DNA of 64,000 nt from JBCCMF01 sp038747545. GTDB lineage: Bacteria > Bacteroidota > Rhodothermia > Rhodothermales > JBCCMF01. Below are positions 51,341 to 61,082 of the stretch, piece after piece; the first letter of the stretch is position 1; each line of letters opens with the position of its first letter. Position numbers and translations under genes: made by a program. The DNA is taken from positions 1 to 64,000 of the forward strand of contig JBCDJT010000009.1 of the NCBI GenBank assembly GCA_038747545.1. Reading direction: 5' to 3'. Below the pieces are notes generated by a model. It searched no databases. It worked only from the letters and a program-made list of their open reading frames with translations, and was not told where the DNA came from.

Positions 51341-52014
51341 TGCTCAACCGCGGGGTCGAGTGGATGATGCGGCGCACCTTGCGGTCGGCGTTGCACGACA
51401 TCACGCTGTGCGGCTCTCGTCCGTCTATCCCCTCCGGCGCCTCCGTAGTACTCTACATGAACCACCAGTATTTTTACGATGGCTATGTCGCGTGGTGGTT
51501 TTTAAAGACCGTACTACAACGCAACTGCTTGGTGTGGATGCGCGAATGGCACCGCTTCCCGTTCTTCGCCGCCTCTGGCGCGTACCCCTTCCCCGACGAA
51601 CAACCACGCCGTCGGCTTCGCACCATTAAGCAGACGATGGAGCGCATCACGAGGCAGCCAGAGGATGCCCTGCTGTTGTTTCCCGAGGGAACGATGCACG
51701 CTATGAATGAGCCACTGTTGCCATTTGACGACCGCTTGTTCGCAATTCTGCACCGGCTGGGGCCGTCTGCGCTGTTTGTGCCCCTCGCCCTACACGTCAC
51801 CCATGCCAACGAGGCGCTGCCCAGTGCGCGCCTGCTGTGCGGCACCCCGCATCAGACGCCTACGGGCGAAGAGCGAAAAACACTTGAAGGACTAACGAAA
51901 CAGCTTCGCGATTCGTTATGCCCGAGTGGTGACGTGTTACTACATGGCACTGCGTCCCCCAACGCTCGCTGGTCCTTCCGTTTTGCTGCTCCCTGGTTCG
52001 AGCGCTACCTATGA
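51340..52014 (+). CDS. PlsC-type acyltransferase, likely carotenoid-linked
   Basis: The 224-residue protein has acyltransferase motif I as NHQYFYDG (NHx4D), motif III as LLFPEGTMHAM (PEGT) and downstream motifs in VPLALHVTHANEAL. It resembles 1-acylglycerol-phosphate acyltransferases but is coupled to crtB and cruF, so acylation of a glycosylated carotenoid (as for CruD) is a sensible alternative to phospholipid synthesis. No catalytic residue is missing. Confidence 0.83.
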   Translation: MLNRGVEWMMRRTLRSALHDITLCGSRPSIPSGASVVLYMNHQYFYDGYVAWWFLKTVLQRNCLVWMREWHRFPFFAASGAYPFPDEQPRRRLRTIKQTMERITRQPEDALLLFPEGTMHAMNEPLLPFDDRLFAILHRLGPSALFVPLALHVTHANEALPSARLLCGTPHQTPTGEERKTLEGLTKQLRDSLCPSGDVLLHGTASPNARWSFRFAAPWFERYL

Positions 52015-52631
52015 CGTTGGCATTGCTGCTTTCCGCTACCGCTATGGTCTCTTTCGCTGACTCGACGCAGCACTACTACGCCACGCGCGACGTAGCCAAC
52101 CTCGCCGCTCTCTGCGCGCAGTACAGCGGCCAGCCCGTAGAGTGGCTGTGCCGCTACCGGCTCTACCCCCTCACCGAAGACGAGACGTACCTAGAAGATC
52201 TGCCCACCGATGCCGACGCGTTCGACTCACCCCAGACGTTGGCGCTCATCTCAGGCCTATGGGGCTACCGAACAGCAAAGGCGTCCATTTTCTCTGTAGC
52301 CAAATTCGGACGGCGTTCTAACACCTTTATGGAGCGCGCCAAGGAGTTGGATCCCAACGACCCGTTCGTTTTGCTTATCGAGGGCCAATCGCTACTGTTC
52401 CGACCTAACATTGTGGGGGGTGACAAAAAAGAGGCGTTGGAGCGCTTTAGGACCTTACAGCGCATCCTCCCCACTTGTAGCGACCGCGGCATCTCTGCGC
52501 TGGAGGCCGACCTCTGGGTGTGGTACGCCTTGAAGCGCCTCGATGACCCTAGCGCCTCACAGCTCAAGCGGGAGCTGCTCGACCAGCAGCCGCCGCCCCT
52601 CTACGCGGCCTTCATCGCCGACCCTCCTTAA
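52011..52631 (+). CDS. Secreted TPR-like protein, possibly frameshifted at the 3' end
   Basis: The 206-residue product has a short signal (MTLALLLSATAMVSFA). Helical repeat-like text follows: SGLWGYRTAKASIFSVAKFGRRSNTFMERAKELDPNDPFVLLIEGQSLL, with FRPNIVGGDKKEALERFRTLQRIL as a second unit. Similar short TPR-like proteins occur in Bacteroidota. The start overlaps the acyltransferase stop by four bases. Just past the stop the -1 frame continues as LTELLPVLRDDPALKAL to a TGA at 52724-52726, so the original C-terminus may have been shifted. Confidence 0.72.
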   Translation: MTLALLLSATAMVSFADSTQHYYATRDVANLAALCAQYSGQPVEWLCRYRLYPLTEDETYLEDLPTDADAFDSPQTLALISGLWGYRTAKASIFSVAKFGRRSNTFMERAKELDPNDPFVLLIEGQSLLFRPNIVGGDKKEALERFRTLQRILPTCSDRGISALEADLWVWYALKRLDDPSASQLKRELLDQQPPPLYAAFIADPP

Positions 52632-52760
52632 CGGAGCTGCTACCCGTGCTGCGGGATGATCCTGCGCTCAAGGCTCTGATTCCTTTGCTACAGCCTTCGG
52701 CTTTCGCTCAAGAGGACAAGGTTTGACACCGTCCGGCACTACAACTCGCCAGATCGGGTC

Positions 52761-53762
52761 TCAGAAGCGATAGCCAATCTGCATAAACACCTCTGGACGG
52801 CCCGTCTGGTCGCTGTAGATCTGGAGCGACGTGCTCATACGGTCGTTGTGCAGCTTCGCGGATACCGCTGCGTCGATAGCTGCTATAAAGTGATTCACCA
52901 CGATAAACGCTGACACGCGCGAGGCGCGGCGCAGGTAGTCATTGGCCTCGGCTGTCTCGCGGGCGTAATCGAAGAAGTCGTCTGATACGTAGATGCGCTC
53001 GCCATCCTCCCGGTACTCTGGATCGATGCGGTTGTTAAACGTGCCGTCTGTGTTGAGCCATGGGCGCCCCTCCACCGTTTCGTTTGCAGTCGCATCCTCG
53101 CCATAGTCACGCCACCCTGGGGCAAACTGGAAGTACTTCCCGATGAGTTCGTAGTACTGCTGCTCGGCGAAGAAGGGCAGCTTGTGCGAGAACGAGGCGC
53201 CCGTCTCCACGTGGTACGCTTGGGCTTCAATGGCCCGGATGTCGTCGAACATGCTCCGCACGAGTGCGCGCTGCACATCACTCCACGCCTCAGGCTGGGT
53301 CAGATCAACGTCGGCCATGGCCACGCTGCCACTGATATTGCCACCATGGTTGGTGTTGAGGTATTGGGCATAGTCCTGAATCCAGAGGGCATACTTGGCC
53401 GGGTCCCAATCAGCATGGGCACGCAGTTGGAACGCCCGCTCCAAATCGCGCCCGGTGTTGTTCCAGTTACGGTTCGCTACAAACAGCCCTACCTCCAGCC
53501 CCAACGCCACGACGGCTTTGACCCACTGCTGGTTGTACGCTTGGCCGAGCCCTGGGATGGCTGCTGAGAGGCCGAGCGCTAGCGGCACACTACGGCGCCC
53601 AGCGACCTGGGTCTGGCCAGACTGCGTATTCAACGTATAGTCTCCGTGGATCAACTCCATCTGGAGCATCATCGGCGTCATGGGCGCGTCTTGCGCTTGT
53701 GCCGCGGGCGACCCAGCCATCAGAAACACGCAGCCTAATGCTGACAGGAAGTACGTTCGCAT
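52761..53762 (-). CDS. DUF5683-type outer-membrane-associated protein
   Basis: The 333-residue protein has a signal peptide (cleaved near AAQAQ). It carries the DUF5683 pattern RRSVPLALGLSAAIPGLGQAYNQQWVKAVVALGLEVGLFVANR with a hydrophobic pair, and a C-terminal FIVVNHFIAAIDAAVSAKLHN segment. The middle 150 residues are acidic and unlike known domains. The family function is unknown. It is the last gene of the porU operon, 12 bases after tlpA. Confidence 0.75.
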   Translation of the reverse strand: MRTYFLSALGCVFLMAGSPAAQAQDAPMTPMMLQMELIHGDYTLNTQSGQTQVAGRRSVPLALGLSAAIPGLGQAYNQQWVKAVVALGLEVGLFVANRNWNNTGRDLERAFQLRAHADWDPAKYALWIQDYAQYLNTNHGGNISGSVAMADVDLTQPEAWSDVQRALVRSMFDDIRAIEAQAYHVETGASFSHKLPFFAEQQYYELIGKYFQFAPGWRDYGEDATANETVEGRPWLNTDGTFNNRIDPEYREDGERIYVSDDFFDYARETAEANDYLRRASRVSAFIVVNHFIAAIDAAVSAKLHNDRMSTSLQIYSDQTGRPEVFMQIGYRF

Positions 53763-53774
53763 AGCCTTGAGTGC

Positions 53775-54422
53775 TTAGAGATAGGGCGTGACGATGCCTG
53801 CAAACTGCTCGTACGATCGCTCTCCCAAGATCGAGAGCCGCAGCTGGCCTTCGCGGTCAATCAGAAACGTGCGCGGACGGACGTCAAACCCACTACGGAT
53901 GGGCTGTGGTGTTTCCTTCGGGTCATCGACGCGTGCATAGACCGTTTGCATGTCCACCTGTCCTCTGAAATCGCGCAGCATGCCGTAGGCTTCATCTGAG
54001 ATGTTGAGGACAACGAGGCCCTGGCTGGCGTATTCTTGATGCAGACGGTTGAGGGTAGGCATCTCACTGAGGCACGGTGCGCACCATGTAGCCCAGATGT
54101 TTAGCAGCACCACCTTGCCGCGATAATCGGAGAGGCGCTGCTCCTCTTCTGAGCCCACGATTTCGAACGTAAAATCCGATGCGGGTTCGCTGAGCGGTTC
54201 TTGTAGCGCTACGGTTGCCGTTGCGCGCCCCGTCTGGCTCCCCATGTCGATGGAGACGCCAATGCCGATCATAGCGAAGGACGTAAGCATGAGTAAGCCC
54301 GAGAGTACCATTCCCAACGTGTGGAAGGTATCGCGCTTTTTGGAGCGGCGCAGGAGCAAAATAAAGGCCCAACTTACGGCTAGCATGGCGCCGCCTAGCG
54401 CGTAAATAGCGGTCAGAGACAT
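53775..54422 (-). CDS. TlpA/ResA-like membrane-anchored thioredoxin
   Basis: I start at ATG 54422 (215 residues, MSLTAIYALGGAMLAVSWAF). Two membrane segments precede a periplasmic thioredoxin domain with the redox motif CAPC in LNIWATWCAPCLSEMP, then LVVLNISDEAYG and PRTFLIDREGQLRLSILG. It is 23 bases after the propeller/barrel gene. A disulfide-management role for the operon's exported proteins is inferred. Confidence 0.9.
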   Translation of the reverse strand: MSLTAIYALGGAMLAVSWAFILLLRRSKKRDTFHTLGMVLSGLLMLTSFAMIGIGVSIDMGSQTGRATATVALQEPLSEPASDFTFEIVGSEEEQRLSDYRGKVVLLNIWATWCAPCLSEMPTLNRLHQEYASQGLVVLNISDEAYGMLRDFRGQVDMQTVYARVDDPKETPQPIRSGFDVRPRTFLIDREGQLRLSILGERSYEQFAGIVTPYL

Positions 54423-54445
54423 GGATTCAGCAGGTCCGTGATACG

Positions 54446-57400
54446 TTAGAGATCGAATCCAAAGAGGATGCCAAAATGCCACTGGAGTTCCTTCCCGTAG
54501 CGCACGAAGTTACTGCCATCGTCGGTCACAAAGCCGTCATCGAGCTGAAAGTCGAAGGCGTCGAGCCCGTAGGTGGCACTCACGAAGACGGCTGTGGGCA
54601 GCAGATAAAACGACCCCAGGCCTAGGCGCAACTCCGCGCCGATGTCTTTGCGCACTTCACTCAGCCCTGGGAAAGCACCGCTGTACGCCATAGCCCCATC
54701 GGCATAGAGGCGGGCGTAGAGCTTGTCGAAGTAGAGGAAGCCCGCCTGCTGTCGTAGGTCTGGGGCGATGGGCAGCATATAGCTCAGTTGGAGCCACCCG
54801 GTTTCATTACCAGCCAGCGCGTAGAACGGATACCCCCGTGCGCCAATGAGTCCGCCAATGAAGTCGTTGTAGAAATCGTCGACATCTTGCCCCAAGAGCG
54901 AGCTGGCACGCATGCGCACCCCGATCCCGTGATCGCCGCCGTTGGCGAAGCGTCCTAAACGCCGCGACCATCGGGCATCCAGCGTCACGCGGTAGTTTGT
55001 GTTTTCCTCGTAGACGGGCGTGAGTATCCCGTCGTTGATCTCAAACTCGTTGAGCAATCGCCCTTGCTCGCGCTCCAGACGCAGGCTGCCTTCTAAGCCA
55101 TCGGGGATGACGTTACTGTGCACATTAGGCTGCTGCACCTCGAAATATGCCGCCAAGTGGACCGCGCTTCCTACAAAGTACCGCGACGACGAAGCAGGGA
55201 TGAACTGGTCATTCTCCTTCGAGAAGAAGCGCTCGGTCACCACACGGTATGGGCTGGCCCGATAGCCGAGTTCGAGGACTGTAGCGCGGTTCACTTTGCT
55301 ACGGAGGCTGGCCTCGGCCTGCCATAGGCTGTACGAAATGTCAGCGAGCGTGGTATCGGGGAAGCACGCGGTGCAGGGAAACTCCTCGATTCGCAATCCT
55401 TGCTCTACGTTGCGCCGGATGTTATACATCGCCAGCGAGACCTGTGGCGACCACCGTTTGGGCAGAAACCCGAACCCCTTGCTGTAGTCAAGCTGAATGA
55501 AGAGGTCGCGTTCGAGCTTGAGCAGATTGGTGGGCTGGACGTAATCACCTAGTGACTCAGCAGGACGTGAACCTGGTCCGATAAGCGCACCACCTAGCAG
55601 CGTCAGCCCTTCCAAGACCTCCCGGGACGACATGTACACGCCTACCTTGGTATTGCGCCACAGCGTCTCTGGCACTGTGCGTGCCTGCAGCTGCCCAGCG
55701 AGGCGATCGGGGGAGCGCTCCACATACTGGTCAAGCCGGAGCACCGGGAAGAAGCTGAGTGAAGTGAAGCCTAGATCATATGGCGTGATGGTGCCAAACG
55801 TGTCGGCTATCGCCACGGTCTCGCCGTCGGTACTCGCCGCACCGTCAGGCAGTGATTCTGTGCGTCTGGATAACGTCCCAAACTGCGATGGCGTGAGGCT
55901 GGGGAGATCGGTGTCGTCATAGTTGGCGAAGGTATCCCAGTCAAACGAGGTATCGTCAACGACTTTGCCCATCACGCTGGGTGGGGCGTAGGCGAGTGCC
56001 CGCGCTTCAGGATTTACGGGAGCAGGCTGGTCAAGGCGGGCGATTTTGTAGCCGCTCCAGTCGTACCGCGCGAACGCTAGCGTCCCGTCAGGGCGAAGGC
56101 TGGGCATAAAGGCGCCCCCAACGACGTTGGTAAGCTGCTCCGCCTTCCCCAACCCATCGCCTTCTGTCGCGACAGGAGTACGGTACAAGTTGAAGATCCC
56201 CGTCTGGTCAGAGGCGAAATAGAGGTAGCGGCCGCTGGCATCAAACGCTGGGTGCCGCTCGTCGGCCTCGGTGGCCAAGACGGCTTCGGCATGGCCGTCG
56301 CTGACGCGTAGGCGCCACAGGTCGCGCCCGTGCCGCTGGTGGCGCGCGTAGTAGATCCACTCGCCATCGGGGTGCCACACGGGGTCGGTGATCTGAGTGC
56401 CGTCGTCATGGGCGGTCAGGCTTCGGATCGACGCAGCCTCGATATCCAAGACCGAGAGGTTGGCGGAGCCGTCGCGGAAGGTGATGAAGGCCACCTGGGT
56501 GCCATCGGGGCTGTACGCGGGAGCATGCGCACGCGCGCCGAACGTAAGCGGCTTCGACTCCTTCGTGTCTAGGTCATACTGGTACAGATCGGCCACGAGG
56601 TAGCCGCGCGGCGTATCCTTGATGCGCGAATAGACGATGGCGTCCCCGGACGGGTGCCAAGCAAAGGCACCGCCCACGCGCGGCAACGTGTGGCGATGCC
56701 CCAGCGCGCAGGTGAACCCCATGTGCGCCTCGCTGCGCAGCCCTTCGATCTGGTGCGCCACGACGCCTCCCGTGGCCAAGTCGTTAATCAGCAGCCGGGT
56801 GCGGCTGAAGTCCTGCCCTTTATTGGTGATGTACGCGAGTTGCTCCCCATCGGGGCTGTAGCGTGGGTACGCATTCGCGAACCCTTCGGTCTCGATCAAC
56901 TCACCCTCAACAGCATGCGTGTTGATCCGCGCTACCCGCTCGGCGTACTGCGTGCGTAGCTCGTCCATCCACGCTTGGTAGACGACCTCGCCACGCTCAC
57001 CGACGGTGGCATCGAAGGCGCGCTCGACGTTCCAATTAGACCACTGCCCCAATGCCTCACTCAACCGCCGCAGCACGTCCTCGCCGTACGTCTGCGCCAA
57101 GTAGCGCGAGAAGGCAAAGCCGTGGTTGTACACCGCTTCTCGCTCCAGCGAGTTGTGCGAGTAGAAGCCGCCCATGTCAGTCAGGCTCAACTCCTCGCCC
57201 GCCAGCACGCGGGTGCGCAGCTTCATATCACGGTGCGTATCCCACTGGTCGTAGTCCAGCCCTGCACGCTGGTATTGTGCCGTGCCCTCGGCCAACCATG
57301 CGGGGTTGTTGAGTACGGGTACCGGGTAGGTGGCGATGACGTTGGGGTAGCCGTAGAGCACATCGGGGCGGCGCGCATCTTCGTAGTCGAGGTATTGCAG

Positions 57401-57889
57401 GTAGAGAAACGGCATCTGGCGGTGCGCCTTCATCGTCACCTGCACCTGCACGATGTGCGTGAACTCGTGGGTAATGACGTTGCGCAGCCAGCTGTGGTCG
57501 CCGCGCAAGGGCGAGTCGAGCGATGGCGCCCAGATCTCGATCTTGTTGTCGAAGAAGTAGGCAGCACCGTTTGAGTAGTCCTCGTAGTCCTTCAGCATGA
57601 TGTCCACCTTGGTGGCAGGTTCATGCTTATAGAGCGCCGTGATGGGGGCGTAGATGTCTTCGGCGATGCGCGCCACGACCTGTGCGGTGCGGCTGGCACC
57701 GCTACCCGTTTCTTCGTCGTAGTGGAAGTGGACTTTGAAGTGCTCCGTCTCGATGGTATACCACTCCAGGTCGGGGCGGGCGTAGTCCATGAAGGTCACA
57801 TCGACCTGTGCCTGTGCGGGTACGGGTGCGAGCACGCCCACACCAGCTATGAGCCACCCCAGTAGTTGCCACGTATGCAATCGCCTCAT
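54446..57889 (-). CDS. Gluzincin-like / PD40 beta-propeller / Omp85-barrel outer-membrane protein
   Basis: The 1147-residue secreted protein has a signal peptide (to AQAQ). A peptidase-like head has H141-E142-F-T-H145 (HEFTH) and NNPAWLAEGTAQYQ (E201), as in gluzincins. A PD40/TolB-type beta-propeller follows (about 330-700, repeated YSPDGTQVAFIT, WHPDGEWIYYARH and SGRYLYFASD). The C-terminal 400 residues resemble an Omp85/BamA surface-antigen barrel, ending YGKELQWHFGILFGFDL. Such fusions are found in Bacteroidota; the substrate is unknown. Its start overlaps the M6-like gene by four bases. Confidence 0.83.
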   Translation of the reverse strand: MRRLHTWQLLGWLIAGVGVLAPVPAQAQVDVTFMDYARPDLEWYTIETEHFKVHFHYDEETGSGASRTAQVVARIAEDIYAPITALYKHEPATKVDIMLKDYEDYSNGAAYFFDNKIEIWAPSLDSPLRGDHSWLRNVITHEFTHIVQVQVTMKAHRQMPFLYLQYLDYEDARRPDVLYGYPNVIATYPVPVLNNPAWLAEGTAQYQRAGLDYDQWDTHRDMKLRTRVLAGEELSLTDMGGFYSHNSLEREAVYNHGFAFSRYLAQTYGEDVLRRLSEALGQWSNWNVERAFDATVGERGEVVYQAWMDELRTQYAERVARINTHAVEGELIETEGFANAYPRYSPDGEQLAYITNKGQDFSRTRLLINDLATGGVVAHQIEGLRSEAHMGFTCALGHRHTLPRVGGAFAWHPSGDAIVYSRIKDTPRGYLVADLYQYDLDTKESKPLTFGARAHAPAYSPDGTQVAFITFRDGSANLSVLDIEAASIRSLTAHDDGTQITDPVWHPDGEWIYYARHQRHGRDLWRLRVSDGHAEAVLATEADERHPAFDASGRYLYFASDQTGIFNLYRTPVATEGDGLGKAEQLTNVVGGAFMPSLRPDGTLAFARYDWSGYKIARLDQPAPVNPEARALAYAPPSVMGKVVDDTSFDWDTFANYDDTDLPSLTPSQFGTLSRRTESLPDGAASTDGETVAIADTFGTITPYDLGFTSLSFFPVLRLDQYVERSPDRLAGQLQARTVPETLWRNTKVGVYMSSREVLEGLTLLGGALIGPGSRPAESLGDYVQPTNLLKLERDLFIQLDYSKGFGFLPKRWSPQVSLAMYNIRRNVEQGLRIEEFPCTACFPDTTLADISYSLWQAEASLRSKVNRATVLELGYRASPYRVVTERFFSKENDQFIPASSSRYFVGSAVHLAAYFEVQQPNVHSNVIPDGLEGSLRLEREQGRLLNEFEINDGILTPVYEENTNYRVTLDARWSRRLGRFANGGDHGIGVRMRASSLLGQDVDDFYNDFIGGLIGARGYPFYALAGNETGWLQLSYMLPIAPDLRQQAGFLYFDKLYARLYADGAMAYSGAFPGLSEVRKDIGAELRLGLGSFYLLPTAVFVSATYGLDAFDFQLDDGFVTDDGSNFVRYGKELQWHFGILFGFDL

Positions 57890-60800
57890 CGCACAATCGC
57901 CATTTTGATGATGTGTGCCTCCCCCGTGCCGCGCACTTTGACCCGCGCGAAGTAGACCCCGCTTGGAGCATCAGTCTGCCATCGGTGTTCACGCGGTCCG
58001 GCCACGGTGCCCGGTGGCAAGGTGAAGGAGTCCACGAGTGCCCCCGCCATGTCCACGATCTGGACATCAACGGGCTGGTTCGGATCAGCCTGGACGCGGA
58101 TGTGCGTGACGCCTTCGGTAATCGGGTTGGGCCAGTTGTACGTCTCCTCCCGGTCGAGCGCCAGATTGCTCGCCGTGCCGGGCGTCTCAGGTACATCGGC
58201 AGCGCCTACCACACGGTTGCCGAACGCATCGTTCAAGCTACGGACGAAGCGGGGGTCCTCAATGCGCCATGCGCTGAGCGAGCCCGCAACCGACATCGCG
58301 TAGAGCACGCCGTCACTCACGCGCGGCGTCTGGAGCACTTCAATGCCTGCCTTGAGCGGGAAGCCCGGTAGCACCTCACCGCCGTTCGCATCCATGGCGT
58401 ACACCAGCCCGTCAGCCGTCCCAAACAGAAAAACCGAAGTAGTGCCGCCGTCGGTGGCCTGTAGCGCCGTGAAGCCGGTACTGACGTTGGCAGGTAGCGC
58501 GACGGGGAAATTATCCGCGATGGCCCCGCTCCAGGTGATACCGACCACCGTTGCACCACAACTAGTCACGATGGGGACGCCATCGGCGACGAGCACGTCT
58601 GGATTGAGCGTCGTGTTTTCTGCGCAGTAAGGTGCGAGGTTCACATGCTGCACGTCAGGGGCCTGTACGATGGCCAGTTGTCGGGATGCAGGAAGAGGCA
58701 ACACGCCTCGGCGACCGAGAACCGGGTGGCCCACCTCTCCGGGCTGGCTGACAACGTCCAGCTTGAAGCCGTCGTTTGGCAGCGCCTGGACGCCTGTCGT
58801 ACCGAGTGCGTACACGGCGTTTTCACGGGCCGCCACCGTCAGCACCTCGCCGATGCCATCAACGGACAAGGGCAAGGCGTCGACTTGCGCCAGCAGCACA
58901 CTGGGCTCGCCTTCAAAGCTCAGGTAGTACGTATCGAGCCCCTGTGCCGCAGCATATACAACGTCTGAGGTGGGGCGTCGTCCTTCGAAGGCGGTGCCAA
59001 ATGGGCGTTCCCTGATGCCCGACACGCCGTCGAGTTGCTGGGATAGAATCGCCTCATCGTCGTACCACGTGACGCGCGGCACCTGCCCAGGCTCCACGAC
59101 GATGGCTGGCGTTGCTGGGAAGGCAGCCTGCGCGAGCAACTCACGGCTTGGCTCATGCACGAACAGTTCGTAGCGATTCGATGCCGTGTCGAGGTAGTAC
59201 GCGACCGTGGTCTCACACGATGGATCGCTAACATACAACGTGCTGTGGCGGTCTGCTCGTACGGCTCCCGCTGCCCGACGTGGAGCAACGTTCGCCGGGC
59301 ACTCGCTCATGTCGAGCGGAGTGATGCCGCCTGCTGGCACGATGGCGTAGGTAAAGCTCATTTCAGGACCGCTTGCCGAGAAGTCGCGCAGCTCGATGTA
59401 GCTAGGCGTACCGGCATTGGTATCGCTGTTGGGGAAGGTGTCGGCACCGAAGCGATTCTCGTAGAGCTGGATCTCGTTGCCGAAGCCCGTGACGGCGAGT
59501 ACCGGGTTGCCTTCGTAGAAATAGTCAAACGGCGTCCCGAACTCCAGCTGCGGCCCCAGCGTCCCGGCCGACGAAGTGCCAAGGTCTTCTGCCGAGTCGG
59601 CTTCCTCTAAGTCAATGCCACGTGCGGCGTCTACGTTGACACTGTTCGTGGGCAAACCATTACGGATGCGGGCCTCGTCAATGTGCCAAATGAGCATGCC
59701 ACCATTACGCACCACATCGTCCTCATCGAGTGCGCCTGGCAACGCCCAGTCGTAGTTGTCGACATCGATCACCACGCCACCCGCAAAGCCTTCAATCGAG
59801 AACTGGTCAAACATCTCGTCACCCAGCTCGATGCGCTGTTCGCTCACCTGCCCATCGCGCCAGATCTGCATGACGAGGCCATCGCCCTCCACATCGCGCT
59901 GGCGGTTTTCGATCAGGAAATACTCGCCCTCAGCGATGCGTGCTTGTGCCATATCCATGGGCGCGCCGCCTGCCACAGCAGGCAACGTAGGTCGGTCTGT
60001 ATCGCTGTCAAGCACAAGCACATCCGACCAGCCGAGGTAGGCACGGGTCCACGCCATCGGCTCGGGCGGGAAGAGGCCGCTAAACGCGAAGAGACCGAAC
60101 GGGTCCATCAAGCCAAACGGCCCTATCGCCGACTGCCCCGTCTCAGTATCGAAGAGGTCGGGCACGCCGAGGTAGTTGAAGAAGCTGGCCGCGAGGAGGA
60201 CGTTGATGGAGAACTCAGCTAGGAAGGCTTCATCGGTGATGAAGTTGACACCCCGCCGCGTTTCCGTGCGCGGCATGACGATGGTGTTGGACACGGGCAA
60301 GCCCTTGAACGATAGCGCGGAGTCATCCAACAAACGCACCAAGCTGTCGTCGTTGAAAAAGATCGACGGCAAGTCTTGCGGCGTCTTATCCAGCGTCGTG
60401 CCGATCAGTTCGAGGTCGCGCCCTACCCCCGCATGAAAGAGCACGAACGCCGTGCGCTCGGGATCGAAGCTACGCACATCGAACGCCGACTGTGCCGACG
60501 CCAGCGTCCAGGCCTCCTCTACTAGGGCGGCGAGCTTAGCCAGTTCAGCATCTGACTGCGCCTCAAAACCTGTGGGACTGTAGGCACCCATCGGCTGGGA
60601 TACCTGGACAACTTCGGGAACTAGGTGCGTGGTCACCGTGGTGCGTCCGTTTGAGACACGCTGCACATAGTTTTCGAGGAAGGCGAGATGCGCCTCAAAA
60701 TACCCCGCGTTGTGCGGTAGCGGATCGACGTTGGGCTCCAAGCCACCCTCGTACAGCTCGCCGTCAAAAGTACCTACCCCTGTCGTAAACCGCGTGGTGT

Positions 60801-61062
60801 CTGGCTGAAATTCCACCCGCAAGGCGACGACATCGTAGGACGGCGCGGCGGGCTGAGTAAGCAGCAACGGGCCGGAGGCAGCCAGGGCTGCCTGCCGCAG
60901 CTTCCAGGTTTCCATACTGGGCTTGAGCTGTTGCTCTTGCGCGAAAGCGGGTAGCGCCAACAGCAATAGCAAAGCGCCGAGGAGTGTCCCCTGCCCCGAG
61001 CATGGGGGCCAGAGGTTCCTCGGCGCTTTCAAGCGGTGTGTGAGTGCTCGCACGAAGGCCAA
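57886..61062 (-). CDS. M6-like secreted protein with lost zinc motif and T9SS sorting domain
   Basis: The 1058-residue protein has a signal (to PAFAQ) and an M6/immune-inhibitor-A-like domain (about 55-480) ending EGDGLVMQIWRDGQ and NGGMLIWHIDEARIRN. The expected HExxH helix reads LLAASFFNYLGVPDLFDT, with A292-S293-F-F-N296 in the HExxH position, so zinc hydrolysis is unlikely. The Met-turn-like GLMDPFG remains. A PD40-like region and a C-terminal FlgD/T9SS type A domain (TYNWPNPITEGVTHI to IIKMAIVR) follow. It is between porV and the propeller/barrel gene. Confidence 0.85.
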   Translation of the reverse strand: MAFVRALTHRLKAPRNLWPPCSGQGTLLGALLLLLALPAFAQEQQLKPSMETWKLRQAALAASGPLLLTQPAAPSYDVVALRVEFQPDTTRFTTGVGTFDGELYEGGLEPNVDPLPHNAGYFEAHLAFLENYVQRVSNGRTTVTTHLVPEVVQVSQPMGAYSPTGFEAQSDAELAKLAALVEEAWTLASAQSAFDVRSFDPERTAFVLFHAGVGRDLELIGTTLDKTPQDLPSIFFNDDSLVRLLDDSALSFKGLPVSNTIVMPRTETRRGVNFITDEAFLAEFSINVLLAASFFNYLGVPDLFDTETGQSAIGPFGLMDPFGLFAFSGLFPPEPMAWTRAYLGWSDVLVLDSDTDRPTLPAVAGGAPMDMAQARIAEGEYFLIENRQRDVEGDGLVMQIWRDGQVSEQRIELGDEMFDQFSIEGFAGGVVIDVDNYDWALPGALDEDDVVRNGGMLIWHIDEARIRNGLPTNSVNVDAARGIDLEEADSAEDLGTSSAGTLGPQLEFGTPFDYFYEGNPVLAVTGFGNEIQLYENRFGADTFPNSDTNAGTPSYIELRDFSASGPEMSFTYAIVPAGGITPLDMSECPANVAPRRAAGAVRADRHSTLYVSDPSCETTVAYYLDTASNRYELFVHEPSRELLAQAAFPATPAIVVEPGQVPRVTWYDDEAILSQQLDGVSGIRERPFGTAFEGRRPTSDVVYAAAQGLDTYYLSFEGEPSVLLAQVDALPLSVDGIGEVLTVAARENAVYALGTTGVQALPNDGFKLDVVSQPGEVGHPVLGRRGVLPLPASRQLAIVQAPDVQHVNLAPYCAENTTLNPDVLVADGVPIVTSCGATVVGITWSGAIADNFPVALPANVSTGFTALQATDGGTTSVFLFGTADGLVYAMDANGGEVLPGFPLKAGIEVLQTPRVSDGVLYAMSVAGSLSAWRIEDPRFVRSLNDAFGNRVVGAADVPETPGTASNLALDREETYNWPNPITEGVTHIRVQADPNQPVDVQIVDMAGALVDSFTLPPGTVAGPREHRWQTDAPSGVYFARVKVRGTGEAHIIKMAIVR

Positions 61063-61082
61063 GTGTTCGCTGAAGAGACTAC

